DNA of 64,000 nucleotides, taken from positions 3,482,938 through 3,546,937 of the forward strand of contig NZ_JNCK01000001.1 in assembly GCF_000731955.1 (NCBI RefSeq), given 5' to 3'. Positions 17,701 through 31,933 of this stretch are shown here, piece by piece (within the stretch, counting starts at the first letter, position 1; each line of letters begins with the position of its first letter). The translations under genes and the position numbers were made by a program. The notes under the pieces are model-generated. The model was not told the origin of the DNA. It ran no database searches and saw only the letters and a program-made list of their open reading frames with translations. This DNA is from Halomonas zincidurans B6. GTDB lineage: Bacteria > Pseudomonadota > Gammaproteobacteria > Pseudomonadales > Halomonadaceae.

Positions 17701-18840
17701 ATGTCCAAGCGCGATTATTACGAGGTACTGGGCGTCGAGCGCGGGGCCGATCAGAAAGAGATCAAGAAGGCCTACCGACGGCTCGCTCAGAAATACCATC
17801 CGGACCGCAATCCGGATGACGATTCCGCGGAAGAGAAGTTCCGCGAGGTCTCCGAAGCCTACGAAGTGCTGACCGACGACGAGAAGCGGGCCGCCTACGA
17901 CCAGTTCGGCCATGCCGGGGTCGACGGCCAGGCCGGCGGCGGCTTCGGCGGTGGTGCCGGGGCCGGCGGCTTCAGCGACATCTTCGGCGACGTGTTCGGC
18001 GACATCTTCGGTGGCGGCGGTGGCCGGCGCAATCCCAACGCGCCGCAGCGTGGCGCCGACCTGCGCTACAACCTCGAGCTCGATCTCGAGGACGCGGTCA
18101 CCGGCACCACCGTCGACATCCGCGTGCCGCGGCACGTGCCCTGCGGGCATTGCAATGCCAGCGGCGCCGAGCCGGGCTCCAGCAAGGAGACCTGCCCGAC
18201 CTGTCACGGCATGGGCCAGGTGCGCATGCAGCAGGGTTTCTTCGCCGTGCAGCAGACCTGCCCGACCTGTCACGGCGCCGGTAAGAGCATCAAGGTGCCG
18301 TGCCGCGAATGTCACGGCGACGGCCGGGTACGCGAGACCCGCACGCTGTCGGTGAAGATCCCCGCCGGCGTCGATACCGGCGATCGCATCCGCCTCAACA
18401 GCGAAGGCGAGGCTGGCGCCAATGGCGGCCCCGAGGGCGATCTCTACGTTCAGGTGGCGATCAAGCCGCACCCGATCTTCGAGCGTGACGGTCGTCACCT
18501 GCATTGCGAGGTGCCGATCAACTTCGTCGACGCGGCGCTGGGCGGCGAGCTTGAGGTGCCGACCCTCGACGGCCGGGTCAAGCTCAAGATCCCCCCCGAG
18601 ACCCAGACCGGCAAGCTGTTCCGGCTGCGCGGCAGGGGGGTCAAGCCGGTGCGTGGCGGCCCGGCGGGCGACCTGCTGTGCAAGGTGCTGGTGGAGACCC
18701 CGGTCAAGCTCAACGACGAGCAGAAGCACCTGCTGCGCCAGTTCCAGGACAGTCTGGACGGCAGCAACAGCCATCACTCGCCCAAGAAGTCGAGTTTCTT
18801 CGATGGCGTCAAGAAGTTCTTCGAGGACATGAAGCCGTAA
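17701..18840 (+). CDS. dnaJ: Chaperone DnaJ (Hsp40)
   Basis: 379 residues. J domain 1-70 with the HPD motif (KYHPDRNPDD), Gly/Phe-rich linker (about 75-110), and four zinc motifs: CGHCNASG, CPTCHGMG, CPTCHGAG and CRECHGDG. The C-terminal substrate domains follow. All residues for a type-I DnaJ are intact. It follows dnaK by 88 bp and shares its heat-shock transcript. Confidence 0.97.
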   Translation: MSKRDYYEVLGVERGADQKEIKKAYRRLAQKYHPDRNPDDDSAEEKFREVSEAYEVLTDDEKRAAYDQFGHAGVDGQAGGGFGGGAGAGGFSDIFGDVFGDIFGGGGGRRNPNAPQRGADLRYNLELDLEDAVTGTTVDIRVPRHVPCGHCNASGAEPGSSKETCPTCHGMGQVRMQQGFFAVQQTCPTCHGAGKSIKVPCRECHGDGRVRETRTLSVKIPAGVDTGDRIRLNSEGEAGANGGPEGDLYVQVAIKPHPIFERDGRHLHCEVPINFVDAALGGELEVPTLDGRVKLKIPPETQTGKLFRLRGRGVKPVRGGPAGDLLCKVLVETPVKLNDEQKHLLRQFQDSLDGSNSHHSPKKSSFFDGVKKFFEDMKP

Positions 18841-18869
18841 CCGTCCCGTTGGATGTTGGCTGACTTGGG

Positions 18870-18898
18870 CCCCTGGCGTGCTGGCATGCCGGGGTCTT
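18870..18898 (+). terminator. Probable terminator after dnaJ
   Basis: CCCCTGGC and GCCGGGG form a stem with one bulge, followed by TCTTTGTGTG. The T tract is imperfect, so strength is uncertain. Confidence 0.45.
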
Positions 18899-18926
18899 TG
18901 TGTGTAACGGGTAGAGGCTGTCCACG

Positions 18927-19880
18927 ATGTCTGATCGCAGCGCGGCACGTGCCCACGCCGGCCTGTTGTTATGGGCGCTGCTGGTGGGGCTGTCGTTTCC
19001 TGCCGTGGGGCTGATGAGCGAGGGGTTGCCGCCGCTGCTGCTGACCGCGATCCGCTTCACGATCGCCGCGCTGGCCCTCTGGCCGCTGGTCCGCCGTGCT
19101 CCGTCGCTGCGTCCCGGCCGCGCGGGGTTGCTGCTGTATGCGCTGATGGGTCTATGCCTGACCGGCTTCTTCGGGGCGATGTTCTGGGCGGCGCATCGCG
19201 CCTCGGCGGTGTCGATGGCGACGCTGTTCGTCAGCGTGCCGCTGCTGGCTTACTGCCTGGGCCTGGCGCTGCGCGTCGAGCGCCTGGCCTGGCGATTGCC
19301 GTCGATCCTGCTGACCGGTGCGCTGGGCGCCCTGGCGCTGGCCTGGGCGGAGTCCGGCGGCGACTGGGCGGCCCTGCGCTTCGGCCGCGGCGAGGCGGTA
19401 TTCTTCGTCGGCTGCATCGCCTCGGCGCTGTATCCGGTGCTCAGCAAGTGGGGGCTCGAACGTGGCTGGCTGTCCACCTCGGCCGGGGTGAGAACGTTCT
19501 GGAGCCTGGCGCTGGGCGGGGCGCTGATTGCCCTTGCAGGGCTGGCTCGGGGCGGTGGTGCGGATCTGGCGCGGATGACACCCAGCGACGCGTTGATACT
19601 GGTCTATCTGGGGCTGTTTTCCAGCGGCCTGACCTTCTGGCTGCAGCAGCGCGCCACCGCCGTGCTGACGCCGGGGGCGGTAACCGCCTACAGCTACCTG
19701 GTGCCGTTCGTGTCGATGCTGCTGCTGTTCATCCGCGAACCTCAGCGCCTGGACTGGACGTGGCTGCCGGGCAGCCTGCTGGTCATGCTGGCGATCGCGC
19801 TGCTGCTCAGGCGCGACGTCACTCAGCGTCGGGCGGCGGCAGCGCGAAACAGCTCAGCAGCGTCGGTTGAGCGAGGCTAA
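18927..19880 (+). CDS. DMT-superfamily transporter, EamA domain
   Basis: 317 residues with ten predicted membrane helices in two EamA halves (about 10-135 and 150-292). Typical features are WALLVGLSFPAVG in helix 1, ALLALRF-like TAIRFTIAALALWPL, and SSGLTFWLQQRATAVLTPG in the second half. The substrate cannot be told from sequence; members export amino acids or metabolites. The tail is polar and Ala/Arg/Ser-rich. It stands alone between dnaJ and dapB. Confidence 0.8.
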   Translation: MSDRSAARAHAGLLLWALLVGLSFPAVGLMSEGLPPLLLTAIRFTIAALALWPLVRRAPSLRPGRAGLLLYALMGLCLTGFFGAMFWAAHRASAVSMATLFVSVPLLAYCLGLALRVERLAWRLPSILLTGALGALALAWAESGGDWAALRFGRGEAVFFVGCIASALYPVLSKWGLERGWLSTSAGVRTFWSLALGGALIALAGLARGGGADLARMTPSDALILVYLGLFSSGLTFWLQQRATAVLTPGAVTAYSYLVPFVSMLLLFIREPQRLDWTWLPGSLLVMLAIALLLRRDVTQRRAAAARNSSAASVERG

Positions 19881-20117
19881 AGCTGTCGCCGCTGATCATC
19901 AGAAAGCGGCTGTTGGACAGCGCCGCGAGCCCTCGAAGGTGGCGTTCAGCCCGATTGCCAGCGGAGGTAACGATGAGGCATGACGGCTCCAGCCATAGAC
20001 GACGCCGGGCTGTTCTTTTTGAGCCGAGCATGGTCGGGGGCTTGCAGGACAGACGTCACCAGGGCGCATTGGTATACTGCCCGTCGAATCAACCCGCTGT
20101 CGCGCAAGGAGTTTCGC

Positions 20118-20933
20118 ATGTCCGCTAGCCCTCGTATCGCCGTCATGGGCGCCGCCGGCCGCATGGGCCGTACGCTGGTCGCCGCCGCCGAGCAGCAAGC
20201 CGATGCCCGCCTGGCGGCGGGCATCGTCGCCGAGGGCAGTTCGCTGGTCGGCGCCGATCTGGGCGAACTGGCCGGCCTCGGCAAGCTGGGCGTGGTCGCC
20301 ACGACCTCGCTGGAAAAGGTCGCCGATGAGTTCGACGTGCTGATCGACTTCACCAATCCGGCGACCACCCTGGCCAACCTGGCGTTCTGCGCCGCGCACG
20401 ACAAGCGTATCGTGATCGGCACCACCGGCCTCGACGACGCTCAACTGGCCGAGCTCGACGGCTTTCGCGATCGCGTGGCGATGGTCTTCGCGCCCAACAT
20501 GAGCGTCGGCGTCAACCTGACCCTCAATCTGCTCAAGACCGCGGCGGCGGCGCTGGGCGACGAGGGTTACGACATCGAGGTGATCGAGGCCCACCATCGC
20601 CACAAGGTCGATGCGCCGTCCGGCACCGCGCTGAAGATGGGCGATGTGGTCGCCGAATCGTTGGGCCGCACGCTCAAGGAGCACGGCGTGTTCGCCCGCG
20701 AGGGCCAGTGCGGACCGCGCAGCGAGAAGGAGATCGGCTTCGCCACGGTGCGCGCCGGGGACATCGTCGGCGAGCACACGGTGATGTTCGCCACCGAGGG
20801 CGAGCGCATCGAGATCACCCACAAGGCCTCGAGCCGCATGACCTTCGCGCGTGGCGCGGTGCGCGCGGCCCGCTGGGTGGCCGAGCGCGAGGCGGGACGC
20901 TACGACATGCAGGACGTGCTGGGGCTGAACTGA
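20118..20933 (+). CDS. dapB: 4-hydroxy-tetrahydrodipicolinate reductase
   Basis: 271 residues; NAD(P)H-dependent step of lysine and meso-diaminopimelate synthesis. Nucleotide-binding GAAGRMGR near the N-terminus, central IDFTNPATT, and the catalytic signature EAHHRHKVDAPSGTA. ATG 20118 follows CAAGGAG; the longer frame upstream is not homologous. It lies before carA-carB, as in Pseudomonas. Confidence 0.96.
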   Translation: MSASPRIAVMGAAGRMGRTLVAAAEQQADARLAAGIVAEGSSLVGADLGELAGLGKLGVVATTSLEKVADEFDVLIDFTNPATTLANLAFCAAHDKRIVIGTTGLDDAQLAELDGFRDRVAMVFAPNMSVGVNLTLNLLKTAAAALGDEGYDIEVIEAHHRHKVDAPSGTALKMGDVVAESLGRTLKEHGVFAREGQCGPRSEKEIGFATVRAGDIVGEHTVMFATEGERIEITHKASSRMTFARGAVRAARWVAEREAGRYDMQDVLGLN

Positions 20934-21247
20934 GGCCGGCGATCGGGCCTTCGCGAAGGCGCGGCGCTCGCAGGACTGGCCCCGGCGCGCGGATTCCGGT
21001 AGAATCCTGTCAATTTGGCCGGGCCAATGGGGCGACCCAGCAGTCTGGCCGCGTGGCAACCTGGCGATTGGCAAGGCCGCCGATGTGAAAATGCGGACAA
21101 CAACAAGCGGGATGGAACCGGTCTTCTTCGGGTTTCGTCCCGCTTTTTTACGACCTGAGTGTCCGTGAGCGTTTTTACGGATACGCGGAGAAACGATGAG
21201 GCAGCACGCCGTGCCGCCTGGCGAAGTGAGCACTGGAGGACGTTGCG
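20934..21247 (+). other. carA leader region
   Basis: A 314-bp gap. It holds a likely -10 hexamer TAGAAT (21000-21005) with no good -35, a CAACAACAA motif at 21097-21107, the strong hairpin-plus-T terminator listed separately, and a 19-codon reading frame that overlaps the carA start. Promoter, then terminator, then short frame suggests attenuation control of carAB. I recall leader-based control of carA in Pseudomonas, but the details here are inference. Confidence 0.5.
21105..21150 (+). terminator. Terminator or attenuator in the carA leader
   Basis: AAGCGGGATGGAACC pairs with GGTTTCGTCCCGCTT (two wobble pairs) around an 11-nt loop and is followed by TTTT. It lies about 100 bp before carA. 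It could end the dapB transcript or act as an attenuator of carA. Confidence 0.75.
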
Positions 21248-21255
21248 TTGACTAG
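21196..21255 (+). CDS. Short upstream reading frame overlapping the carA start
   Basis: 19 codons from ATG 21196 (GGAG five bases upstream) to TAG 21253-21255, which falls inside the first codons of carA. The peptide would read MRQHAVPPGEVSTGGRCVD. The carA ribosome binding site lies inside it, so its translation would affect carA initiation. Whether it is translated is unknown. Confidence 0.35.
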   Translation: MRQHAVPPGEVSTGGRCVD

Positions 21256-22393
21256 ACCCGCGATACTGGCCCTGGCAGATGGCAGCGTATTTCATGGCAG
21301 CGCCATCGGCGCCGATGGACAGACCAGCGGCGAGGTGGTTTTCAACACGGCCATGACCGGCTATCAGGAAATCCTTACCGACCCCTCCTACACCCGACAG
21401 ATCGTCACGCTCACCTATCCGCATATCGGCAATACCGGCATCAACGAAGAGGATGTCGAGTCCGCGCGCATCAGCGCGGCGGGGCTGGTGATTCGCGACC
21501 TGCCGCTGATGGCCAGCAGCTTTCGCAGCCAGCGGACCCTGGACGACTACCTCACGAGCCAGAACGTGCTGGGCATCGCCGACATCGACACGCGGCGATT
21601 GACGCGCATCCTGCGCGACAAGGGCGCCCAGGACGGGGCGATTCTCGCCGGGCCCGACGCAGAAGGCGACGATGCCGTCGAGCGCGCGCTGGTCGCGGCG
21701 CGCGAGTTCCCCGGCCTCAAGGGCATGGACCTGGCCAAGGAGGCGAGCTGCGCCAGCGCCTACGAGTGGAGCCAGGGCGACTGGACGCTGGGCGAAGGTT
21801 ACGCCGACACGTCTGCCGGTGAGCGGCCCTTCCACGTGGTCGCCTACGACTACGGCTGCAAGCACAACATCCTGCGCCTGCTCGCCGCGCGCGGCTGTCG
21901 GCTGACCGTGGTGCCGGCGCAGACCCCGGCCGCCGAGGTACTGGCGCTGAACCCCGACGGGGTGTTCCTGGCCAACGGCCCGGGCGACCCCGAGCCCTGC
22001 GACTACGCGATCAAGGCGATCGCCGAGATCCTCGAGACCGATACGCCGGTGTTCGGGATCTGTCTGGGGCATCAGTTGCTGGCGCTGGCCTCCGGCGCCA
22101 GGACGGTGAAGATGAATCACGGCCACCACGGCGCCAACCATCCGGTCCAGGATCTCGACAGCGGCCGGGTGATGATCACCAGTCAGAACCACGGCTTCGC
22201 GGTCGATGAGACCAGCCTGCCGGCGACACTGCGCGCCACCCACCGTTCGCTGTTCGACGGCACCCTGCAGGGTATCGAGCGTACCGACCGGGCGGCGTTC
22301 AGCTTCCAGGGCCACCCCGAGGCGAGCCCCGGGCCGCGCGACGTGTCGCCGCTGTTCGATCGCTTCGTGCGGGTCATGCGCGAACGCCGCTGA
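21248..22393 (+). CDS. carA: Carbamoyl-phosphate synthase small (glutaminase) subunit
   Basis: 381 residues; hydrolyses glutamine and passes ammonia to CarB for arginine and pyrimidine synthesis. N-terminal domain LADGSVFHGSAIGADG; class-I glutaminase domain with the nucleophile in VFGICLGHQLLALA and the His-Glu pair in GHPEASPG. The start is TTG 21248, with GGAGGA seven bases upstream. No ATG or GTG fits better; a TTG start may keep the level low or couple it to the overlapping short frame. carB follows after 63 bp. Confidence 0.95.
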   Translation: MTRPAILALADGSVFHGSAIGADGQTSGEVVFNTAMTGYQEILTDPSYTRQIVTLTYPHIGNTGINEEDVESARISAAGLVIRDLPLMASSFRSQRTLDDYLTSQNVLGIADIDTRRLTRILRDKGAQDGAILAGPDAEGDDAVERALVAAREFPGLKGMDLAKEASCASAYEWSQGDWTLGEGYADTSAGERPFHVVAYDYGCKHNILRLLAARGCRLTVVPAQTPAAEVLALNPDGVFLANGPGDPEPCDYAIKAIAEILETDTPVFGICLGHQLLALASGARTVKMNHGHHGANHPVQDLDSGRVMITSQNHGFAVDETSLPATLRATHRSLFDGTLQGIERTDRAAFSFQGHPEASPGPRDVSPLFDRFVRVMRERR

Positions 22394-22456
22394 GCCGCGC
22401 CCACTCCATTCGCGTCATCCGCGTCGCCGTCTGTCACTTTTCTAGCGGGAATCGTC

Positions 22457-25683
<3,227 letters not shown>

Positions 25684-25687
<4 letters not shown>

Positions 25688-26160
25688 ACAAGGTCCCGAT
25701 GACCGTCGCAGGCGAGCAGCGCCTGCGTGAAGAGCTCAATCAGCTCAAGGGAGTGGAACGTCCTCGGGTGATCAACGCCATCGCCGAGGCGCGCGAACAT
25801 GGCGATCTCAAGGAAAACGCCGAATACCATGCCGCCCGGGAACAGCAAGGCTTCATCGAGGGGCGCATCCAGGAGATCGAGTCCAAGCTGTCGGCCTCGC
25901 AGGTGATCGACGTCACCAGGATGCCCAGGACCGGCAAGGTGATCTTCGGCGTCACCGTCGAGTTGATCAATCTGGATAACGACGAAGAGGTGCGTTATCA
26001 GATCGTCGGCGAGGACGAGGCCGACATCAAGGCCGGCAAGGTTTCGGTGACCTCGCCGATCGCGCGGGCGCTGATCGGCAAGGAAGAGGGCGACGTGGTG
26101 GGCGTCAGAACGCCCCGCGGCGACGTCGAGTACGAGATCTCGAGCGTCGAGCATCTCTGA
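25684..26160 (+). CDS. greA: Transcription elongation factor GreA
   Basis: 158 residues. N-terminal antiparallel coiled coil (1-75) with the acidic tip in EAREHGDLKENAEYHAARE, which enters the RNA polymerase secondary channel, and a C-terminal FKBP-like domain ending in GDVEYEISSVEHL. It overlaps carB by four bases, so it is co-translated. A 7-bp tandem repeat begins directly after its stop, then a terminator. Confidence 0.97.
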
Positions 26161-26192
26161 GCTACGAGCTACGAGCTACGAGCTACGAGCTA
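26161..26192. repeat. Heptanucleotide tandem repeat (GCTACGA)4
   Basis: Four perfect copies of GCTACGA plus a partial GCTA, starting at the base after the greA stop and ending at the terminator stem. Its role is unknown. Confidence 0.9.
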
Positions 26193-26221
26193 AAAACGCT
26201 AGCGACGTCGCTGGCGTTTTT
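26192..26221. terminator. Bidirectional terminator between greA and yhbY
   Basis: AAAAACGCTAGCGA pairs with TCGCTGGCGTTTTT (one wobble pair). T tracts on both strands serve carAB-greA (+) and yhbY (-). Confidence 0.85.
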
Positions 26222-26255
26222 CGTTGCGGGGATTCTGCTTTTCGCGGCTCGCGAC

Positions 26256-26582
26256 TTAGCGCCGCCCGTGGTGCTCCTCGAAGCGGGTAATGTTCGAGAG
26301 CTTGGCCTTGGCCTTGGGATTGTGGCGATACAGCAGCGCCATCTTGCCGATCGTCTGGACGAGTTCGGCGCCGCTGTCGCTGGCCAGCTGCTCGGCGAGC
26401 GCGTTGCGCTCGTCGCGTTCTGCGATGGCGATCTTGACCTTGACCAGCTCATGATCGTTCAGCGCGCGCTTGAGCTCGCCCACCACGCCTTCCGTGACGC
26501 CGTTGTCGGCGACCGTCACCAGCGGCGAAAGATGATGGCCGATGCTGCGAAATGCTTTCTTTTGTGCCTGTGACAAGCTCAT
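26256..26582 (-). CDS. yhbY: Ribosome assembly RNA-binding protein YhbY (CRM domain)
   Basis: 108 residues consisting of one CRM/KH-like domain: SLSQAQKKAFRSIGHHLSPLVTV at the N-terminus, then the GxxG-like loop region and VQTIGKMALLYRHN. Family members bind the 50S precursor. ATG 26582 is chosen because homology starts there; the upstream frame is not homologous. It is divergent from rlmE, as in E. coli and Pseudomonas. Confidence 0.9.
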   Translation of the reverse strand: MSLSQAQKKAFRSIGHHLSPLVTVADNGVTEGVVGELKRALNDHELVKVKIAIAERDERNALAEQLASDSGAELVQTIGKMALLYRHNPKAKAKLSNITRFEEHHGRR

Positions 26583-26794
26583 GGTATCGTGATCGTTCCG
26601 GTTGGCGTGCGTAGGAGCGGCGGGTGCGGTCGGCGACGGTTCGTTCGTGTCGCGTCCACTGAACGCGCCATGGTAAGGCGAAAGACGGGCGATGCAAAGC
26701 GCTTCGCCGGATTGCCCCCACTCGCTGGTCCCTCGCTGCCATATTCCCCGCTTTCGAACGACCCATCCGCCGGATGGATGATCCAGGTGATCGT

Positions 26795-27469
26795 GTGGCC
26801 CGAAGCACTTCCAGCAGAAGCACTCCCGGCAAGAGCCCCTCAAGCAAGGGCGCGGTCGGCAAGAGCAAGACCGGCTGGCTCAAGGAACATTTCGACGATC
26901 AGTACGTGCAGCGCTCATGGCAGGACGGCTACCGTTCGCGAGCCAGCTACAAGCTGCTCGAACTCGACGCCAAGGACCGTCTCTTCAAGCCCGGCATGAC
27001 GGTGGTCGACCTGGGTGCCGCGCCCGGCGGCTGGAGCCAGGTGGCCGCCGAGAGGGTGATGCCGGGAGGTGCGGTGATCGCCTCCGACATTCTCGAGATG
27101 GACGCGCTGGCCGACGTCGCGTTCATTCAGGGCGACTTCACCGAGGAGTCGGTGCTCGAGGCGATTCTCGCCGAGCTGGGCGGGCGCCCGGTGGATTTGA
27201 TCATTTCCGATATGGCGCCCAACATGAGCGGTATGGCCGCCATCGACCAGCCCAAAGCGATGTATCTGGTCGAGCTGGCACTCGATCTGGCCCGTCAGAC
27301 ACTGAGTCCGGGCGGGCGGCTGCTGATCAAGGTCTTTCAGGGCGAAGGCTTCGATGGCTTCCTCGATGACCTGCGCGGCAGCTTCGCCAGGGTGATGACT
27401 CGCAAGCCGGAGGCCTCGCGCGCCCGTTCGCGGGAAGTGTATCTCCTGGCGGATGGATTCAAGCGCTGA
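26795..27469 (+). CDS. rlmE: 23S rRNA (U2552) 2'-O-ribose methyltransferase
   Basis: 224 residues from the GTG at 26795; an in-frame ATG at 26774 would add seven residues and cannot be excluded. Basic Ser/Lys-rich N-terminus, then WLKEHFDDQYVQ, SAM motif VVDLGAAPGGWSQ, catalytic SDMAPNMSG and KVFQGEGFD with the K-D-K-E set of FtsJ/RrmJ enzymes. In E. coli this gene is heat-shock controlled and next to ftsH, and the order is the same here. Confidence 0.93.
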   Translation: MARSTSSRSTPGKSPSSKGAVGKSKTGWLKEHFDDQYVQRSWQDGYRSRASYKLLELDAKDRLFKPGMTVVDLGAAPGGWSQVAAERVMPGGAVIASDILEMDALADVAFIQGDFTEESVLEAILAELGGRPVDLIISDMAPNMSGMAAIDQPKAMYLVELALDLARQTLSPGGRLLIKVFQGEGFDGFLDDLRGSFARVMTRKPEASRARSREVYLLADGFKR

Positions 27470-27470
27470 G

Positions 27471-27499
27471 CTTGCAAAGCTGGTGGTACGCCCCCATTT
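27471..27499 (+). promoter_or_regulatory. Sigma-32 heat-shock promoter of ftsH
   Basis: CTTGCAA (27471-27477), a 14-bp spacer, then CCCCATTT (27492-27499), a near-consensus RpoH promoter 62 bp before ftsH. Confidence 0.75.
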
Positions 27500-27560
27500 G
27501 AGGTGTAGAGTCAGCGATGGGCATGCTTGGCAGACAGATTGATTCAATGAGGGTATTCCC

Positions 27561-29531
<1,971 letters not shown>

Positions 29532-29676
29532 GCCCGCCTGTCTGCCGACAACAAGATGTTCTGTGCAAGGCGCCCACGCGGCGCCTTGCAGCGTTTAGAA
29601 TGGGCCATTACAGTGATCGTTTCTGTCGACAAGTCCTGCCATGAGCCACTCCATGAAGAACCGCGAGGGGAATGCC

Positions 29677-30516
29677 ATGTTGTCGTGCGGTCGTCACCGC
29701 CTCGATATCTCCTACCCACGGGTGATGGGCATCCTCAATGTCACGCCGGATTCATTCTCGGATGGCGGCAATTTCAATGTGCTCGATGCAGCCCTTGAGC
29801 ATGCGCAAACGATGCTCGCCCAGGGCGCGGCGGTCATCGATGTCGGTGGCGAGTCGACGCGCCCCGGTGCCGCGACGGTATCGGAGCAGCAGGAGCTGGA
29901 TCGGGTGGTGCCCGTTGTCGAGGCGCTGGTGCGCGAGCTCGACGCGCTGGTCTCGGTGGATACCAGCAACCCGGCGGTGATGCGCGAGGTGATCGGTCGC
30001 GGTGCGGGGATGATCAACGACGTCCGCTCGTTGCGCCGTCCCGGCGCGCTGGAAGTGGCGGCAGCCAGCGGTTTGCCGATATGCCTGATGCACATGGTCG
30101 GCGAGCCGGGCGACATGCAAACGGCGACTGACTATGCTGAGCCTATCGAGCAGGCCGTCGCCGATTTTCTCAAGGCGCGGATCGCCGAATGCGAGCGGGC
30201 CGGCATACGCCGCGAGCGGCTGATCCTCGATCCGGGGTTCGGCTTCGCCAAGACCGTCGGCCAGAATCTGCGCCTGCTCAATAGACTGGATACGCTCGGC
30301 GACTTCGACTTGCCGTTGCTCGCCGGGATGTCGCGCAAGAGCATGATCGGCAAGGTGCTCGACCGTCCGGTCGAGGAGCGCCTGCCGGGCGGTCTGGCGC
30401 TGGTTTCCCTGGCGGTCGAGCGTGGCGCTCGGTTGCTGCGCGTTCACGATGTAGGGCCCAGCGTGGATGCCATCAACATGACCTGGGCCGTGCTACAGGA
30501 AGATGCTGACCGATGA
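29677..30516 (+). CDS. folP: Dihydropteroate synthase
   Basis: 279 residues; condenses p-aminobenzoate with the pterin pyrophosphate, the sulfonamide target. Motifs: MGILNVTPDSFSDGG, DVGGESTRPGA, and DPGFGFAKT in the TIM barrel. ATG 29677 is preceded by GAGGGGA; ATG 29653 and 29641 are in frame but lack a good site. It overlaps glmM by four bases (ATGA), the same arrangement as in E. coli. Confidence 0.94.
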   Translation: MLSCGRHRLDISYPRVMGILNVTPDSFSDGGNFNVLDAALEHAQTMLAQGAAVIDVGGESTRPGAATVSEQQELDRVVPVVEALVRELDALVSVDTSNPAVMREVIGRGAGMINDVRSLRRPGALEVAAASGLPICLMHMVGEPGDMQTATDYAEPIEQAVADFLKARIAECERAGIRRERLILDPGFGFAKTVGQNLRLLNRLDTLGDFDLPLLAGMSRKSMIGKVLDRPVEERLPGGLALVSLAVERGARLLRVHDVGPSVDAINMTWAVLQEDADR

Positions 30517-31862
30517 CGCGACGTTACTTCGGGACCGACGGTATTCGTGGCACCGTCGGGGAGTACCCGATTACCGCCGACTTCATGCTCAAGTTGGGCT
30601 GGGCCATGGGGTGCGTGCTGGAGCGCAAGAACCGCAACGCCAAGGTGCTGATCGGCAAGGATACGCGGATTTCCGGGTACATGTTCGAGTCGGCCCTGGA
30701 GGCCGGTCTCTCGGCGGCCGGTGTCGATGTCGCGCTGCTCGGGCCGATGCCGACCCCGGGGATCGCCTACCTGACCCGGACCTTCCGCGCCGATGCCGGG
30801 ATCGTCATTTCGGCTTCGCACAATGCCTTCCAGGACAACGGCATCAAGTTCTTTTCGGCCGAGGGCACCAAGCTGCCCGATGCCATCGAGGCATGTATCG
30901 AGGATGAGCTCGACAAACCCCTCGAGACGGTGTCGGCGGACCGCCTGGGCAAGGCCGTGCGGATCAGCGATGCGGCGGGCCGCTACATCGAGTTCTGCAA
31001 GTCGACGGTGCCCAAGCGGCTGACCCTCGCGGGGCTCAAGGTCGTGCTCGACTGCGCCCATGGGGCGACCTATCACATCGCCCCCAGCGTGTTTCGCGAA
31101 CTGGGCGCCGACGTCAGCCTGCTGGGCGTCAGCCCCGACGGGCTCAACATCAATCAGCAGGTAGGCTCGACGCATCCGGCGCCGCTGCGCGCGGCGGTAA
31201 TCGAGCGGGGCGCCGACATCGGCGTGGCCTTCGACGGCGACGGCGATCGAGTGATCCTGGTCGATAGCGACGGGCGTGAGATCGATGGTGACGACATCCT
31301 CTATATCATCGCCCGCGATCGTCACGAGCGCGGCGTGTTGGGCGGTGGCGTGGTCGGCACGCTGATGAGCAATTTCGGTCTGGCCGCGGCCATGGAGTCG
31401 CTGGGCATTCCCTTCGAGCGGGCCAAGGTCGGCGACCGCTATGTCATGGAGTGCCTGGAGGCCAAAGGCTGGCAATTGGGCGGCGAGTCTTCCGGTCACA
31501 TCGTCTGCAGCCATGTGCAGAGCACCGGCGACGGCATCGTCTCGGCACTGCAGGTACTGACGATCATGGTTTCCCGCGGCTGCTCGCTGACCGCGTTGCT
31601 CGACGGCTTCGAGAAGGCGCCGCAGGCGCTGGTCAACGTGCGGCTCACCGAGGGCGCCGACAAGCAGGCGCTGCTCGACAGCGAGGCATTGCGCCGCTCG
31701 GTGGCCGCCGTGGAAGGCGAACTCGGCGACTCGGGGCGAGTGTTGCTGCGCGCTTCGGGGACCGAGCCGCTGATCCGAGTGATGGTTGAAGGGCGTCCGC
31801 GCTTCGATGTCGCGGCCTTGGCACAGCGCATCGCCGTGGATGTCGAGACGCTCATGGCCTGA
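30513..31862 (+). CDS. glmM: Phosphoglucosamine mutase
   Basis: 449 residues; interconverts glucosamine-6-P and glucosamine-1-P for UDP-GlcNAc and cell wall synthesis. Active-site S102 in ISASHNAFQDNG, metal loop DGDGDR, and the C-terminal phosphate-binding RASGTEPLIRVM. The motif has AF where most members have P(Y/F). Translationally coupled to folP. Confidence 0.95.
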   Translation: MTRRYFGTDGIRGTVGEYPITADFMLKLGWAMGCVLERKNRNAKVLIGKDTRISGYMFESALEAGLSAAGVDVALLGPMPTPGIAYLTRTFRADAGIVISASHNAFQDNGIKFFSAEGTKLPDAIEACIEDELDKPLETVSADRLGKAVRISDAAGRYIEFCKSTVPKRLTLAGLKVVLDCAHGATYHIAPSVFRELGADVSLLGVSPDGLNINQQVGSTHPAPLRAAVIERGADIGVAFDGDGDRVILVDSDGREIDGDDILYIIARDRHERGVLGGGVVGTLMSNFGLAAAMESLGIPFERAKVGDRYVMECLEAKGWQLGGESSGHIVCSHVQSTGDGIVSALQVLTIMVSRGCSLTALLDGFEKAPQALVNVRLTEGADKQALLDSEALRRSVAAVEGELGDSGRVLLRASGTEPLIRVMVEGRPRFDVAALAQRIAVDVETLMA

Positions 31863-31933
31863 GGCGCGATGCCGGTTGTCTTGGCCGGGCCGCTCCTATA
31901 CCATCTTGCACCACTCCGAGAAAGGGGCTCACC

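Noticed and set aside
19819..20031. A 70-residue minus-strand frame overlapping the end of the EamA gene (ends SLAQPTLLSCFALPPPDAE)
   Set aside because: It has protein-like composition and could be the tail of a decayed gene, but it overlaps an accepted gene, has no clear ribosome binding site and matches no family I recognise.
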